Source: Deltaproteobacteria bacterium UBA4427 (GTDB taxonomy: Bacteria > Myxococcota_A > UBA9160 > UBA4427). Taken from it: 34,880 bases of DNA. Within the stretch, counting starts at the first letter, position 1, and each line of letters opens with the position of its first letter. The stretch is from NCBI GenBank assembly GCA_002390675.1, contig DGPZ01000123.1, positions 57,669 through 92,548 of the forward strand, in the 5' to 3' direction. The notes beneath the pieces were generated by a model. That model did not search any database and had not been told where the DNA came from. It worked only from the letters and a program-made list of their open reading frames with translations. Positions 9,276-17,492 of this stretch are shown piece by piece. Both the position numbers and the translations under genes were made by a program.

Positions 9276-11036
9276 TCACGAAAGAAGCGACTCTGGTACA
9301 TCGACGACCTTCGCACGAAGCCATTCGCCGAGGCTCTTAGCCTGGCCGTCTTGGCGAGTCGCGGCCGCCACCCCTTCTTCGAGAATGCCGTGCACGACGA
9401 AATTGAGACTACGCAAGTTAGGTAGGCGATATCGATCGACTTGGAATTGTGCGACTTCGGGGAGAAGCTCCTTGAGGCGCTCCGTCGTCAGTGTTTCGTC
9501 GAGCCAGACCCAGGCCGTATCGTCTCGCGTGAAAACGCCGAGATTCGCGTTCCCACCCTTATCTCCGGATCGAGCACCAACGACAGCGCCAATGGGCGCG
9601 CGGGTGGTCGGCCCGCTTGGCGCAGCCGAACTCGGTGCCGGTCGCTCGGTTATGTTCGTAGGGGCGTAGGGAATCACGCTATCGATCTGATGTGTATCGC
9701 CGCCCCAAAAGACGACCTCTTGGGGGACGTCGCTCGCCGGGATGCGAGCTGGTTCAAAGATTCCGAAGGATCGGCCAGCAGAGGGGCCGCCGCCGATTCC
9801 GAAATAGCCAGGGATCGAGGCGAGAGCGAGTTCTGTCACGGCATTCGAGAAAGCTCGCCCGACCTTGGCGGGATCAGAGTCCTTGACGGCGATATGCCAG
9901 ACTGCGATCGCCTCCTCGTTCGATTCGGGATCGTCTTTGTCCGTTCGCATAACCCGAGTGGTGACTTGTTCGTAGTCTGCGGGCTCGTACGGGCAGGCTC
10001 GCCAGAACGCATCTTCCACGACCTTTGCCTTCGCTTCGATGTCCAGGCCTGTTAAGCAGACTCGCATATCATTTCGGTAGCCGCCGTCGCGGTTCAGGCA
10101 GACCTTCAAAGTTTCGGGAGGCGCCTCGCCCTGGACGCCTGAAACGCGAACTCGGTTGGGCGCCAGTTCTTCGAGCGCAATTGTGTCGAAGCGCGTCGTG
10201 ACGTCCGGGCCGTAATAGTGGGGGCCACCTATTTCATAGAGCGCCTGCGACGTCACGGTTCCTATTGAGACGAGCCCTCCGGTGCCGTCGTCGTGCTTGC
10301 CAATGATGCAGGATCCGTCTTCGGCGACCTCTGCGAAGGGGAATCCAATATGCTCGGTTTTAGGGACTTCTTGAAAGAAGGAGTAATTTCCGCCGGTGAC
10401 TTGGCTACTGCATTCAATTAGATGGCCCGCGACGACACCGCCCGCGAGCGCATCAAAATTGGTGCGGCTCCAGCCGTGATGCCAAGCGGCGGGGCCACAG
10501 ACAATTGCAGCGTCGGTGGCGCGACCCGTGATGACGATGTCCGCATCGCGCTTCAGAGCATCGACGATCCCCCAGCAGCCGAGATACGCATTCGCAGTCA
10601 TGAAGCGACTGGCATCTTTAATGGGCTCATCGGAGTCGAATTGCAAAAGTTTGGCGTTAGCGATGAACTCGTCGATATTCGGCATTAGGTCATCACCACG
10701 AACGAAGGCGATTTTCGGATTGAGACCCAGGCGCTGCGCGATTTCATGAACTGCTTCGGCGCAGCCTTCTGGGTCGAGACCGCCGGCATTCGAGACAACT
10801 CGGATACCCTTGTCGAGGCAACTCCCCATGACCTCTTCCATCTGTCCGACGAACGTGCGCGCGTAGCCTCCGTTTGGCCGCTTTGCACGAGTCTTCGCGA
10901 GGATCAGCATTGTAAGCTCGGCGAGCCAATCGCCCGTTAGCACATCGATCGGTCCGCCTTCGACCATCTCGCGGGCACCGCTCGCTCGGTCTCCAAAAAA
11001 TCCCGAACAGTTTGCAATCCGAATTGGATCGGCCAT
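9276..11036 (-). CDS. AtuA-like protein (DUF1446 plus C-terminal AtuA-type domain)
   Basis: A 586-residue cytoplasmic protein of the AtuA family, named from the acyclic terpene utilization cluster of Pseudomonas; its reaction is not known. Residues 1 to about 450 are the DUF1446 domain, opening IRIANCSGFFGDRASGA and containing VVSNAGGLDPEGCA and VITGRATDAA. From about residue 480 (APIGAVVGARSGDKGGNAN) comes the small C-terminal AtuA-type domain, fused here on one chain through a Pro/Ala-rich linker. The ATG has GGGGAA upstream. It is divergent, across a 339-base gap, from a hydratase whose closest subgroup may be AtuE/LiuC-like, which fits branched acyl-CoA catabolism. No AtuC/AtuF carboxylase genes are present in the window. 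Confidence 0.85.
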   Translation of the reverse strand: MADPIRIANCSGFFGDRASGAREMVEGGPIDVLTGDWLAELTMLILAKTRAKRPNGGYARTFVGQMEEVMGSCLDKGIRVVSNAGGLDPEGCAEAVHEIAQRLGLNPKIAFVRGDDLMPNIDEFIANAKLLQFDSDEPIKDASRFMTANAYLGCWGIVDALKRDADIVITGRATDAAIVCGPAAWHHGWSRTNFDALAGGVVAGHLIECSSQVTGGNYSFFQEVPKTEHIGFPFAEVAEDGSCIIGKHDDGTGGLVSIGTVTSQALYEIGGPHYYGPDVTTRFDTIALEELAPNRVRVSGVQGEAPPETLKVCLNRDGGYRNDMRVCLTGLDIEAKAKVVEDAFWRACPYEPADYEQVTTRVMRTDKDDPESNEEAIAVWHIAVKDSDPAKVGRAFSNAVTELALASIPGYFGIGGGPSAGRSFGIFEPARIPASDVPQEVVFWGGDTHQIDSVIPYAPTNITERPAPSSAAPSGPTTRAPIGAVVGARSGDKGGNANLGVFTRDDTAWVWLDETLTTERLKELLPEVAQFQVDRYRLPNLRSLNFVVHGILEEGVAAATRQDGQAKSLGEWLRAKVVDVPESLLS

Positions 11037-11375
11037 CAGCTTTTCCCCAGTCCTCGATCCGCCATCTTTTTCGAGAAGTTTGTTAGTCGTCTACGTCTTG
11101 CCATAATTTATGTCTACGACCAAGGTGGATGTCATATTTTTGGCTTGCGCGTCTACTTGCCCAGCGAGGTCGATACGTAAATCCGCAACCGCGCCCACCG
11201 GCGGTATTTACGTCGGTGTTCCGTCTCTAGATCCATCGCGTCGGCTTAGACGGATAGAAGACCAGACGGGAGTCTCGTCAGTCAGTTGACACGTTCGTAA
11301 CAGCTCTGGTAACACCATTCAACTCGAATTGGCGGCTGGCGAAGGCGTCGATCCTATGCGCAGACGGAGTCTTAG
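11037..11375. promoter_or_regulatory. gene-free divergent promoter region with an inverted repeat
   Basis: This stretch separates the minus-strand AtuA-like gene from the plus-strand hydratase gene and must hold both promoters. I see no gene in it. An imperfect inverted repeat, ACGTAAATCCGC (11175-11186) and GCGGTATTTACGT (11201-11213), has identical eight-base outer arms and four-base inner arms around a 14-base centre. A TTGACA hexamer at 11286-11291 with TGGTAACAC beginning at 11307 could be a sigma70-type promoter with an extended -10 for the hydratase; the -10 match is weak. Confidence 0.35.
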
Positions 11376-12170
11376 ATGGCAGAGCAAGCGAATAGTGAGA
11401 CTGTGCGGAGTTCTCTCTCTAATGGCGTGCTCACGATTACGCTCGCCGATCAGGATAACCGCAATGCGCTTGGCGCTGAGCTTGTGAAGGGCATTGGTGA
11501 GGCGATTGACCGCGCAAACGACGATAATGATATTCGTGCGGTCGTGCTGACAAACGAAGGCACGACCTGGTGTGCCGGAGCAAATTTAAAAGAGCAGTCT
11601 GCACGAAATGAGTCGGGAGCTGCGACGAGCCTCGGTGACTTTCCTTCTCTTTTGACAAAGATTCAGACGTCGCCGACTCCCGTCATCGGGCGGATAGCGG
11701 GGCACGTCGTAGGTGGCGGCAACGGATTGGCTGCGGTTTGTGATATCGCAATCGCTTGCGATGACGTGAAGTTCGGTTTTTCCGAAGTGCGTCTTGGTGT
11801 GAGCCCCGCGATCGTCTCTGTCGTGTGCCTTCCTAAGATGCGAAGCGGGGAGGCAATGGAAGCGTTCCTACGTGGGAACCGTTTTTCGGCATCGAAGGCA
11901 GCAGAATATGGACTGATTAGCCGCGCGGTATCCGCGGATGAACTCGATGCCGCGATCGACGAGGTCGTCTCAGATCTGCGAAAGGGTGGACCGAACGCAT
12001 TGGGAGTTGCGAAGCGCCTCATCTATGAGGTGCCCCGCATGGAGCCTGCGGCCGCCATGGCATGGGCAGCAAAATTATCTGCAGAATGTTTTGCGAGCGA
12101 CGAAGCGCGTGAGGGAATGCGTGCGTTTCTCGAGAAGCGCGACGCTAAATGGATTTACCCCGCAGAGTAG
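11376..12170 (+). CDS. enoyl-CoA hydratase/isomerase family protein
   Basis: A 264-residue crotonase-fold enzyme acting on acyl-CoA thioesters in the cytoplasm. The oxyanion-hole segments are CAGANLKE (near residue 66) and GHVVGGGNGLAAVCD (109-123). The position of the first catalytic Glu of classical hydratases (Glu144 of the rat enzyme) is Gly117 here, while the second Glu (Glu164 equivalent) is kept as Glu137 in FSEVRLG. A GGGxGL loop of this sort is found in the methylglutaconyl/isohexenylglutaconyl-CoA hydratase group (LiuC/AtuE), which agrees with the AtuA-like neighbour; this assignment is inference. It leads a plus-strand gene series up to 16413. The ATG has CGGAG about seven bases upstream. 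Confidence 0.85.
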   Translation: MAEQANSETVRSSLSNGVLTITLADQDNRNALGAELVKGIGEAIDRANDDNDIRAVVLTNEGTTWCAGANLKEQSARNESGAATSLGDFPSLLTKIQTSPTPVIGRIAGHVVGGGNGLAAVCDIAIACDDVKFGFSEVRLGVSPAIVSVVCLPKMRSGEAMEAFLRGNRFSASKAAEYGLISRAVSADELDAAIDEVVSDLRKGGPNALGVAKRLIYEVPRMEPAAAMAWAAKLSAECFASDEAREGMRAFLEKRDAKWIYPAE

Positions 12171-12243
12171 GGAGTCACTGCAGTAGCCTGATCGGCTTAT
12201 GCGGACTGAAGTACCGACTCAATGAATTCAGAGGAGCAATTAG

Positions 12244-13257
12244 ATGAAGGTCGATTCAGGACTCATGGGCGTGGCCGATTTGGCGAACGTGCCCGCCCGA
12301 GCCAAAGAGCTTGAAGCACAAGGATATGACGGGATGGTAACGGCGGAGATCGCGAACGATCCCTTCCTGCCCTTGGCGCTCGCTGCGGAGCACACGGAGC
12401 GGATCGAGCTAATGACGTCGATTGCCGTCGCCTTCGCAAGGAACCCAATGGTTCTCGCGAATATCGGCAATGACCTGCAGGCTCTGTCGAAGGGGCGCTT
12501 CGTTCTCGGTCTAGGCTCACAGATCAAGCCTCATATCACAAAGCGATTCAGCCAAGAATGGTCGAGGCCCGCGGCGAGGATGCGCGAATTTGTATTGGCG
12601 ATGCGCGCGATTTGGGATTGCTGGTACGAGGGCGAAAAGCTGAATTTCCGCGGCGACTTCTACACGCATACTCTGATGACGCCCATGTTCACGCCGACCA
12701 ATAATTCGTTCGGTCCGCCGAAGGTCATCGTGGCCGCGGTCGGGCCGAAGATGACGGAAGTCTGCGGCGAGGTTGCAGATGGCATGCTCATTCACGCATT
12801 CACGACCGAGAAGTACGTGCGCGAAGTCTCGATGCCCGCACTTAAGGCCGGGCTCGCGTCGTCTGGTCGCGACCGTAGTGCGCTCGAACTCTGCTACCCC
12901 GCATTCCTTGTGACGGGGAACGATGAGCGAGAATGGGAAACGATGCGTAGCTCGACCGCGAAGCAGCTTGCGTTCTACGGTTCGACGCCGGCCTACAAGG
13001 GCGTCCTCGACATTCATGGCTGGGGTGAGTTGCAGACTGAACTGAACCGTCTGTCTAAGCGCGGTGAATGGGATGAGATGGGAAACTTGATCACCGACGA
13101 TGTTATTGATGCGTTCGCGATTGTGGCTGAGCCGGACAAGGTTGCGGATGCCCTGCACGCGAGATGGGGTGGTCTCGTCGATCGCGTACTTTGTGGCTTC
13201 GACTTTGTCGCAGAAGCCGATCGGCCCGCTTTTATGGAAGCGCTGCGCGGGCGTTAG
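12244..13257 (+). CDS. LLM-class F420-type oxidoreductase (TIGR03617-like)
   Basis: A 337-residue luciferase-like TIM-barrel oxidoreductase. The sequence resembles the TIGR03617 group, predicted to use coenzyme F420: the N-terminus MKVDSGLM, the segment YDGMVTAEIANDPFLPL, the conserved RIELMTSIAVAFARNPM strand and the LSKGRFVLGLGSQIKPH block are all typical. Substrates of this group are not established; relatives sit in sterol, terpene and hydrocarbon degradation clusters. The start is set by AGAGGAG seven bases upstream. It follows the hydratase by 73 bases and precedes the TIGR03084-like gene by 25 bases, so co-transcription is likely. No F420 biosynthesis gene is in the window, so cofactor use is inferred from family only. 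Confidence 0.85.
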   Translation: MKVDSGLMGVADLANVPARAKELEAQGYDGMVTAEIANDPFLPLALAAEHTERIELMTSIAVAFARNPMVLANIGNDLQALSKGRFVLGLGSQIKPHITKRFSQEWSRPAARMREFVLAMRAIWDCWYEGEKLNFRGDFYTHTLMTPMFTPTNNSFGPPKVIVAAVGPKMTEVCGEVADGMLIHAFTTEKYVREVSMPALKAGLASSGRDRSALELCYPAFLVTGNDEREWETMRSSTAKQLAFYGSTPAYKGVLDIHGWGELQTELNRLSKRGEWDEMGNLITDDVIDAFAIVAEPDKVADALHARWGGLVDRVLCGFDFVAEADRPAFMEALRGR

Positions 13258-13282
13258 GCATCGCGCGAGGAGAGTCTCCACC

Positions 13283-14104
13283 ATGGCCCTACCCATCAGT
13301 ATCGACTTGCGTGAAGAAGCGCAGGAGTTTCACGATTTCCTGACGACGCTTCGGTCCGACGATTGGGAGCGCGAAACGCTCTTTATGAAGTGGTCTCCTT
13401 GGGATGTCGTGGCACATCTTCATTTTTTCGACGAGGTCTCTCTTCGGTCTCTCGAAGGGGAAGAGGCTTTTGCGCCGGCTCGCGAAGCGCTGATCAAGAC
13501 CATGTCGGAGGGCAAGACAACTAAGGATATGCAGCTCGAGGCTTTCGAAGGTGTTGGGGCAGAGGAGCTGCTCGATCGGTGGATCAAGGGGTGTGTTTCG
13601 CTTTGTGCGAAGTTGGGCGAATGCAATCCTAAAGCGCGGTTGCCTTGGTTCGGCCCAGATATGGGCGCGCAAATGTTTACCACTGCGCGATATATGGAGA
13701 CATGGTCTCACGCCCAGGCGGTTTACGACATGATGGGCAAGTCGCGCACGCATACGGATCGCATTCAGAATATAGTGGCCATCGGAGTGAGAACCTTTGG
13801 ATGGACTTTCGTTAACCGAAAACTCGAAGTTCCAGGGCCTCCACCGCACGTTAGGCTCGTTGCCCCTTCGGGTACGATTTGGGAATACAACGCCCCAGAA
13901 CACGATGCTGAATCGGCAAGCGGCAAAGAATTGATCGAGGGAACGGCTGTCGATTTTTGTTTAACTGTGGCACAGGTTCGCAACGTAAAAGATACGGAGT
14001 TGTCGGTCCGCGGTGACGTAGCGAATCAATGGATGGACATCGCGCAGTGCTTCGCGGGAGCACCCGTCGATCCCCCTGCTCCGGGATACCGCTTAGGTAG
14101 ATAG
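13283..14104 (+). CDS. TIGR03084-like DinB/maleylpyruvate-isomerase-fold protein
   Basis: A 273-residue protein with the four-helix DinB-like fold of the mycothiol-dependent maleylpyruvate isomerase group, most like the TIGR03084 family. Putative metal ligands are His45/His47 in VVAHLHFFD and Glu139 with His143 in YMETWSHAQ, the usual pattern of a distal ExxxH pair. The C-terminal third (GRTFGWTFVN-like block, then LVAPSG) is the all-beta extension common in the family. Function is unknown; a thiol-linked transfer or isomerisation is possible. The frame is open from 13100, but ATG 13283 has GCGAGGAGAG upstream and starts just after the preceding gene ends, so the longer version is not real. 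It forms part of the 11376-16413 series. Confidence 0.8.
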   Translation: MALPISIDLREEAQEFHDFLTTLRSDDWERETLFMKWSPWDVVAHLHFFDEVSLRSLEGEEAFAPAREALIKTMSEGKTTKDMQLEAFEGVGAEELLDRWIKGCVSLCAKLGECNPKARLPWFGPDMGAQMFTTARYMETWSHAQAVYDMMGKSRTHTDRIQNIVAIGVRTFGWTFVNRKLEVPGPPPHVRLVAPSGTIWEYNAPEHDAESASGKELIEGTAVDFCLTVAQVRNVKDTELSVRGDVANQWMDIAQCFAGAPVDPPAPGYRLGR

Positions 14105-14223
14105 CGAGAGCGTAGGGATATTTGGCTTCTCGCTGATGTGGCTTGTTGGTGGTCCTGAATAGTCGTTGCTGCGCGAACCGTGTGGAATATGTTTGAATCG
14201 AACCGGATGAGGAGGGTCCGTTG

Positions 14224-15421
14224 ATGAATCTCAAGTATGACGAGCGATACGACGCCTTCTGCCATGAGATCCGATCTTTTCTGGAAGAGCACGGGAGCAG
14301 TCGACCATAGGGCAATATCGTCCACGGTGAGCGCGATGAAACTGCTAGGTGGTTGTCTCTTCAAATTGAGCAAGGCTACTGGTCGCGTACGATTCCGATC
14401 AGGTGCCGATCGAAAGGGACGGACCTTGCGCGATGAGGCTTGTCCCCTCGATCGATCGATCTGGTCTTCACTTGCAGAGCTGGGTGTGACGGGTGTGCTC
14501 GTTCCCGAAGATCAAGGGGGCAGCGGGCTCGGTCTTCTCGATGCAGTCGTCGCTGCGCAGGCGCTAGGTCACTCGGTTACGCCGTCGGCATTTCTTTCTG
14601 CTGGAGTGATGGCTCCTGTTGTGCTCTCGTTGCTCGGGGGCGCGGAGGCTGAGAGGTGTCTGTCGGGAATCGCATCGGGCGAGTTGGTTGTTGGCACGGC
14701 GTTTACGGAGCTCTTCTCTGTTTGTGAAAACGCGGGCGTTAGGCTTTGTGCTGGGATGCTTTCAGGGAAGACGATGATGACGCTCGACGGTTGCGCAGCG
14801 GATTTGATTCTTGTGCCCGTTGGTGCGGATCAAGTTGTGTTAGTGGATTGCAAGGCGGGAGGGATGTCGAGGACGCGGCTCGCGCTGACGGATCAGACGC
14901 GATGTACAACGGAAATTGTCTTTGAGGACGTGAGCCCCTTGGCCGTCTTTGAGGGCGCGGGGAATGCGATTTAGAGAGCCCTTGATGCCGGACGAATCGC
15001 ATTGGCCGCCGATGTTTTTGGAGCCTGCGAATCGATGATCGAACAAGCGGTTGCATACGCGAATCAGCGCAAGCAATTCGACCGCCTCATCGGCTCGTTT
15101 CAGGCCGTGAAGCATATGTGCGCCGAGATGATCGCGGGTCTTGAGCCGATCCGGTCCCCGCTTTGGTACGCGGCACACGCGTTCGACGAGCAGCCCGAAG
15201 AGGCGCCCCTCCTAGGATGCCATCTTCTTGCGCACGCTTCAGAAATTGGACGCTAAATCGCAAGCCTTTCGACGCAGGTGCAAGGCGGGATCGGCTGGAC
15301 CAACGAACAGAACCTTCATTTCTGGTACAAGCGAATCGCCAGCGGACGTCGTCTTTTGGGAGGGCCCGAGTTTCTGCGCGAAAGGGCCGCGAGTTTGCAA
15401 TCCTTCGATGTAGCGTCGTAG
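14224..15421 (+). pseudogene. acyl-CoA dehydrogenase remnant, apparently a fusion of two ACAD genes
   Basis: An ATG at 14224 with GAGGAGG upstream opens a normal acyl-CoA dehydrogenase N-terminus (MNLKYDERYDAF, IRSFLEEHG), stopped by TAG at 14308-14310. ACAD-like residues continue in the same frame after it (WLSLQIEQGYWSRTIP) until about 14395. From about 14425 a different frame carries an ACAD of another subtype (SSLAELGVTGVLVPEDQGG). That frame runs to YANQRKQFDRLIGSFQAVKH and ends with GGIGWTNEQNLHFWYKRI and LLGGPEFLRERAASLQ at TAG 15419-15421. The frame is broken by TAG 14972-14974 and TAA 15254-15256. With one frame change and three premature stops it cannot make a full enzyme. The change of subtype near 14400 suggests a deletion joining two neighbouring ACAD genes. 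Genes on both sides are intact. Confidence 0.85.
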
Positions 15422-15498
15422 TTGTTGATCAACGCTGCGTAATTGCGCCGACATTGTGATCGGGGCAGGGCGCTCATAGATAGAAGGAGTCCGACGAC

Positions 15499-16413
15499 GT
15501 GTCGCTAAAATTTTCTCTTCAGCTCCCAACGGATCGTGTCGAGTCGCTCGAAGAATTTGGGACGGCAGAGGCGATCTCTGAGATCGCGAAGGCTACCGAG
15601 GCGGCGGGCTTCGACGCTTGTTTCGTGACCGAACATCCCTTTCCGACCGACGAGTGGCTTGGCAGCGGCGGGCACCATGCGCTCGACCCCTTCGTTTCGC
15701 TAGCCATCGCGTCTCAAGCCACGAAGCAGCTTCGGCTGCATACCAATATTTTGGTGCTTGCCTATCGAAATCCTTTTATTACCGCGAAGGCCGTTGCCAG
15801 CCTCGATGCGGTCTCTAACGGGCGGGTGATCGTAGGCGCGGGGGCCGGGTATCTGGAAGGGGAGTTCGCTGCGCTCGGTGCGGACTTCGCGCATCGCAAT
15901 GATCGCTCGGATGAAGCGTTAGTCGCGATGAAGGCGGCATGGTCCGGTGAGTCCGTGAAGATGGTTGGCGAGAAATTCGAGGCAGAGGGCAATACTATGT
16001 TGCCCGCGCCGGTGCAGCGCCCGCATCCGCCGATTTGGATTGGCGGCAACAGTCCGCGCGCGATTCGTCGATCCGTCGATTTCGCGCAGGGTTGGAGTCC
16101 ATTCCCGCTTCCTGCAGCTGGAGCTGGACGCACTCGCACCGCTGCTATCGAAAACGTCGAAGACCTCGCGCGTGGAATTTCGCGAATGCATGAGTACGCG
16201 GCGAAGCAGGGACGGGAGGAAAAGCTGGATGTAAATTTCGTCCCCTTCGGACTGCACATGAACACCCGTCGTGTGCCCGAGGCGGATTCGCTTCACGAGC
16301 AATTCGCCGCACTTGAAGCGGCTGGGGTCACCTGGGTGACGATGGGATTACCGACGCGAAGCCGAAGTGAGTATTTGGAAACGCTCGCGAGCTTTGCGGA
16401 GACATTTCTTTAG
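15499..16413 (+). CDS. LLM-class F420-type oxidoreductase (TIGR03619-like)
   Basis: A 304-residue luciferase-like oxidoreductase of a different subgroup from the one at 12244, closest to TIGR03619. Typical segments are the N-terminal strand KFSLQLP, CFVTEHPFPTDEW, the cis-peptide-containing strand LRLHTNILVLAYRNPF, and VGAGAGYLEGEFAALG. PPIWIGGNSPRAIRR, the usual cofactor-phosphate region, follows. It probably transfers hydride to or from F420 on an unknown substrate. The start is GTG 15499; GAAGGAG at 15483-15489 supports it. It sits 77 bases downstream of the broken acyl-CoA dehydrogenase and ends the catabolic series. A 306-base gap separates it from the antiporter operon. Confidence 0.85.
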   Translation: MSLKFSLQLPTDRVESLEEFGTAEAISEIAKATEAAGFDACFVTEHPFPTDEWLGSGGHHALDPFVSLAIASQATKQLRLHTNILVLAYRNPFITAKAVASLDAVSNGRVIVGAGAGYLEGEFAALGADFAHRNDRSDEALVAMKAAWSGESVKMVGEKFEAEGNTMLPAPVQRPHPPIWIGGNSPRAIRRSVDFAQGWSPFPLPAAGAGRTRTAAIENVEDLARGISRMHEYAAKQGREEKLDVNFVPFGLHMNTRRVPEADSLHEQFAALEAAGVTWVTMGLPTRSRSEYLETLASFAETFL

Positions 16414-16719
16414 AACGGCATTTTAATCCCAATAGCATCAGAGGGAAATGCCCGCGTTTTATGGGCAGGTGGCCGCTGAATCAGGATAATCTGGTGGAAC
16501 GGGTGGCTGAATGTCGGCACCGGAAAAAGGGTGGGCTCCGTGAACGTCTGGTTAGCTCGACAATTCAGGCTGATCCGCCAATATGATTTGATGACCCTAG
16601 TGTGACTTTAGACAGACGACGTTTGTGTCAGCCGATGGTATTTTCGTCTACGCATCGTCGTGATAATGTCGAGTTGTTCCCGGTTAGGGGAGCGTTCCAA
16701 ACGGGAAGGGAGACGACTG
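16414..16719 (+). promoter_or_regulatory. gene-free leader before the antiporter operon
   Basis: No gene is evident in this 306-base stretch. It contains a short hairpin (TGCCC 16449-16453 with GGGCA 16463-16467, 9-base loop) and an imperfect direct repeat, GGTGGCCGCTGAAT (16468-16481) and GGTGGCTGAAT (16502-16512). It must include the promoter of the antiporter operon, but I cannot place convincing -35/-10 boxes. The hairpin lacks a T tract and does not look like a terminator for the upstream gene. I do not recognise a known riboswitch. Confidence 0.3.
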
Positions 16720-17217
16720 ATGAAGCGCGGGCTGCTTCTTTTTGTCTTGCTATTCGTAGTTTGGTTATTGCTCTCGGGACACTACACGTCGCCGCTTATG
16801 ACTTATGGCGCGCTTTCGTGCGCCGGCATTGTGCTCCTGGTTCGGCACCTCGGCATCCTGGACGAAGAAGCTCTCCCAGTCCATCTCAGCCTTCGGTGGC
16901 TGGTCTATGCCCCGTGGCTGATGAAAGAGATAGTGCTCTCTAATATCGCTGTCGCCAAAGTGATCCTCACGCCCGGCCTACCGATTCATCCGAGAATGAT
17001 TCGTCTGACGGCGAGCCAATCCTCCGACGTGAGTCGCGTGATCTACGCAAACTCAATCACGTTGACCCCTGGGACGGTGACCCTGGACGTTCGTGGAAGC
17101 GAATTTCTCGTTCATTCGCTCACGAGCGACTCTGCAGAAGGCCTTCTTTCAGGCGAAATGGATCGCCGTGTCTCTCGCGTCGAAGGTGCTGCGTCGGCCA
17201 ACGGATATTTCGTTTGA
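16720..17217 (+). CDS. mrpE: Mrp antiporter subunit E
   Basis: A 165-residue membrane protein of the MnhE/MrpE family (also MbhA), a small subunit of the multi-subunit monovalent-cation/proton antiporter. Two N-terminal hydrophobic segments (LLLFVLLFVVWLLLSG and LMTYGALSCAGIVLLV) are followed by a cytoplasmic domain containing YANSITLTPGTVTLDV, the signature of the family. The frame is open from 16660, but ATG 16720 is preceded by GGGAAGGGAGA and gives the normal E-subunit start. It opens a nine-gene operon whose genes overlap or nearly touch; its stop overlaps the start of the next gene by four bases. Confidence 0.92.
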   Translation: MKRGLLLFVLLFVVWLLLSGHYTSPLMTYGALSCAGIVLLVRHLGILDEEALPVHLSLRWLVYAPWLMKEIVLSNIAVAKVILTPGLPIHPRMIRLTASQSSDVSRVIYANSITLTPGTVTLDVRGSEFLVHSLTSDSAEGLLSGEMDRRVSRVEGAASANGYFV

Positions 17218-17492
17218 ACGTGTTCGTCATCTCCGTGGTAGGCATCCTGATTACGATGGCGTTGGCGCTAACCCGTGCGTTCCTTGGCCCCACCGTTTTC
17301 GATCGTGTCCTCGCCGCGAATATGTTTGGGACGAAGACCGTACTCTTGATCGCTGTTGCGGGGTTTTTGACCGGTCGGCCCGAATGGCTAGACCTAGCAA
17401 TTCTCTACGCCTTGATGAACTTTACCGGAATGATTGCGCTCCTTCGCTTCAGTAAATTCGCGAATCTCGCGAGCGACGAGCAGCTGAAATAG
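17214..17492 (+). CDS. mrpF: Mrp antiporter subunit F
   Basis: A 92-residue protein with three hydrophobic helices, the normal size and layout for MnhF/MrpF (MbhB). The conserved centre is LGPTVFDRVLAANMFGTKTVLL, containing the Asp-Arg pair typical of the family. The start is TTG at 17214, overlapping the TGA of mrpE, which indicates translational coupling; a GTG at 17220 is the alternative. The subunit lies in the small-subunit end of the antiporter complex in the inner membrane. Confidence 0.92.
   Translation: MNVFVISVVGILITMALALTRAFLGPTVFDRVLAANMFGTKTVLLIAVAGFLTGRPEWLDLAILYALMNFTGMIALLRFSKFANLASDEQLK

Noticed and set aside
12517..13296. Open frame of 259 codons on the minus strand
   Set aside because: It is the antisense shadow of the TIGR03617-like oxidoreductase and has an Arg/His-rich product with no known pattern.
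14972..15256. Possibility that in-frame stops in the acyl-CoA dehydrogenase are recoded or read through
   Set aside because: Both TAG and TAA occur in the frame, a separate frame change is present near 14400, and other genes in the window use both codons as normal stops.
16449..16467. Hairpin after the second LLM oxidoreductase considered as an intrinsic terminator
   Set aside because: The stem is only five base pairs and no T tract follows it.
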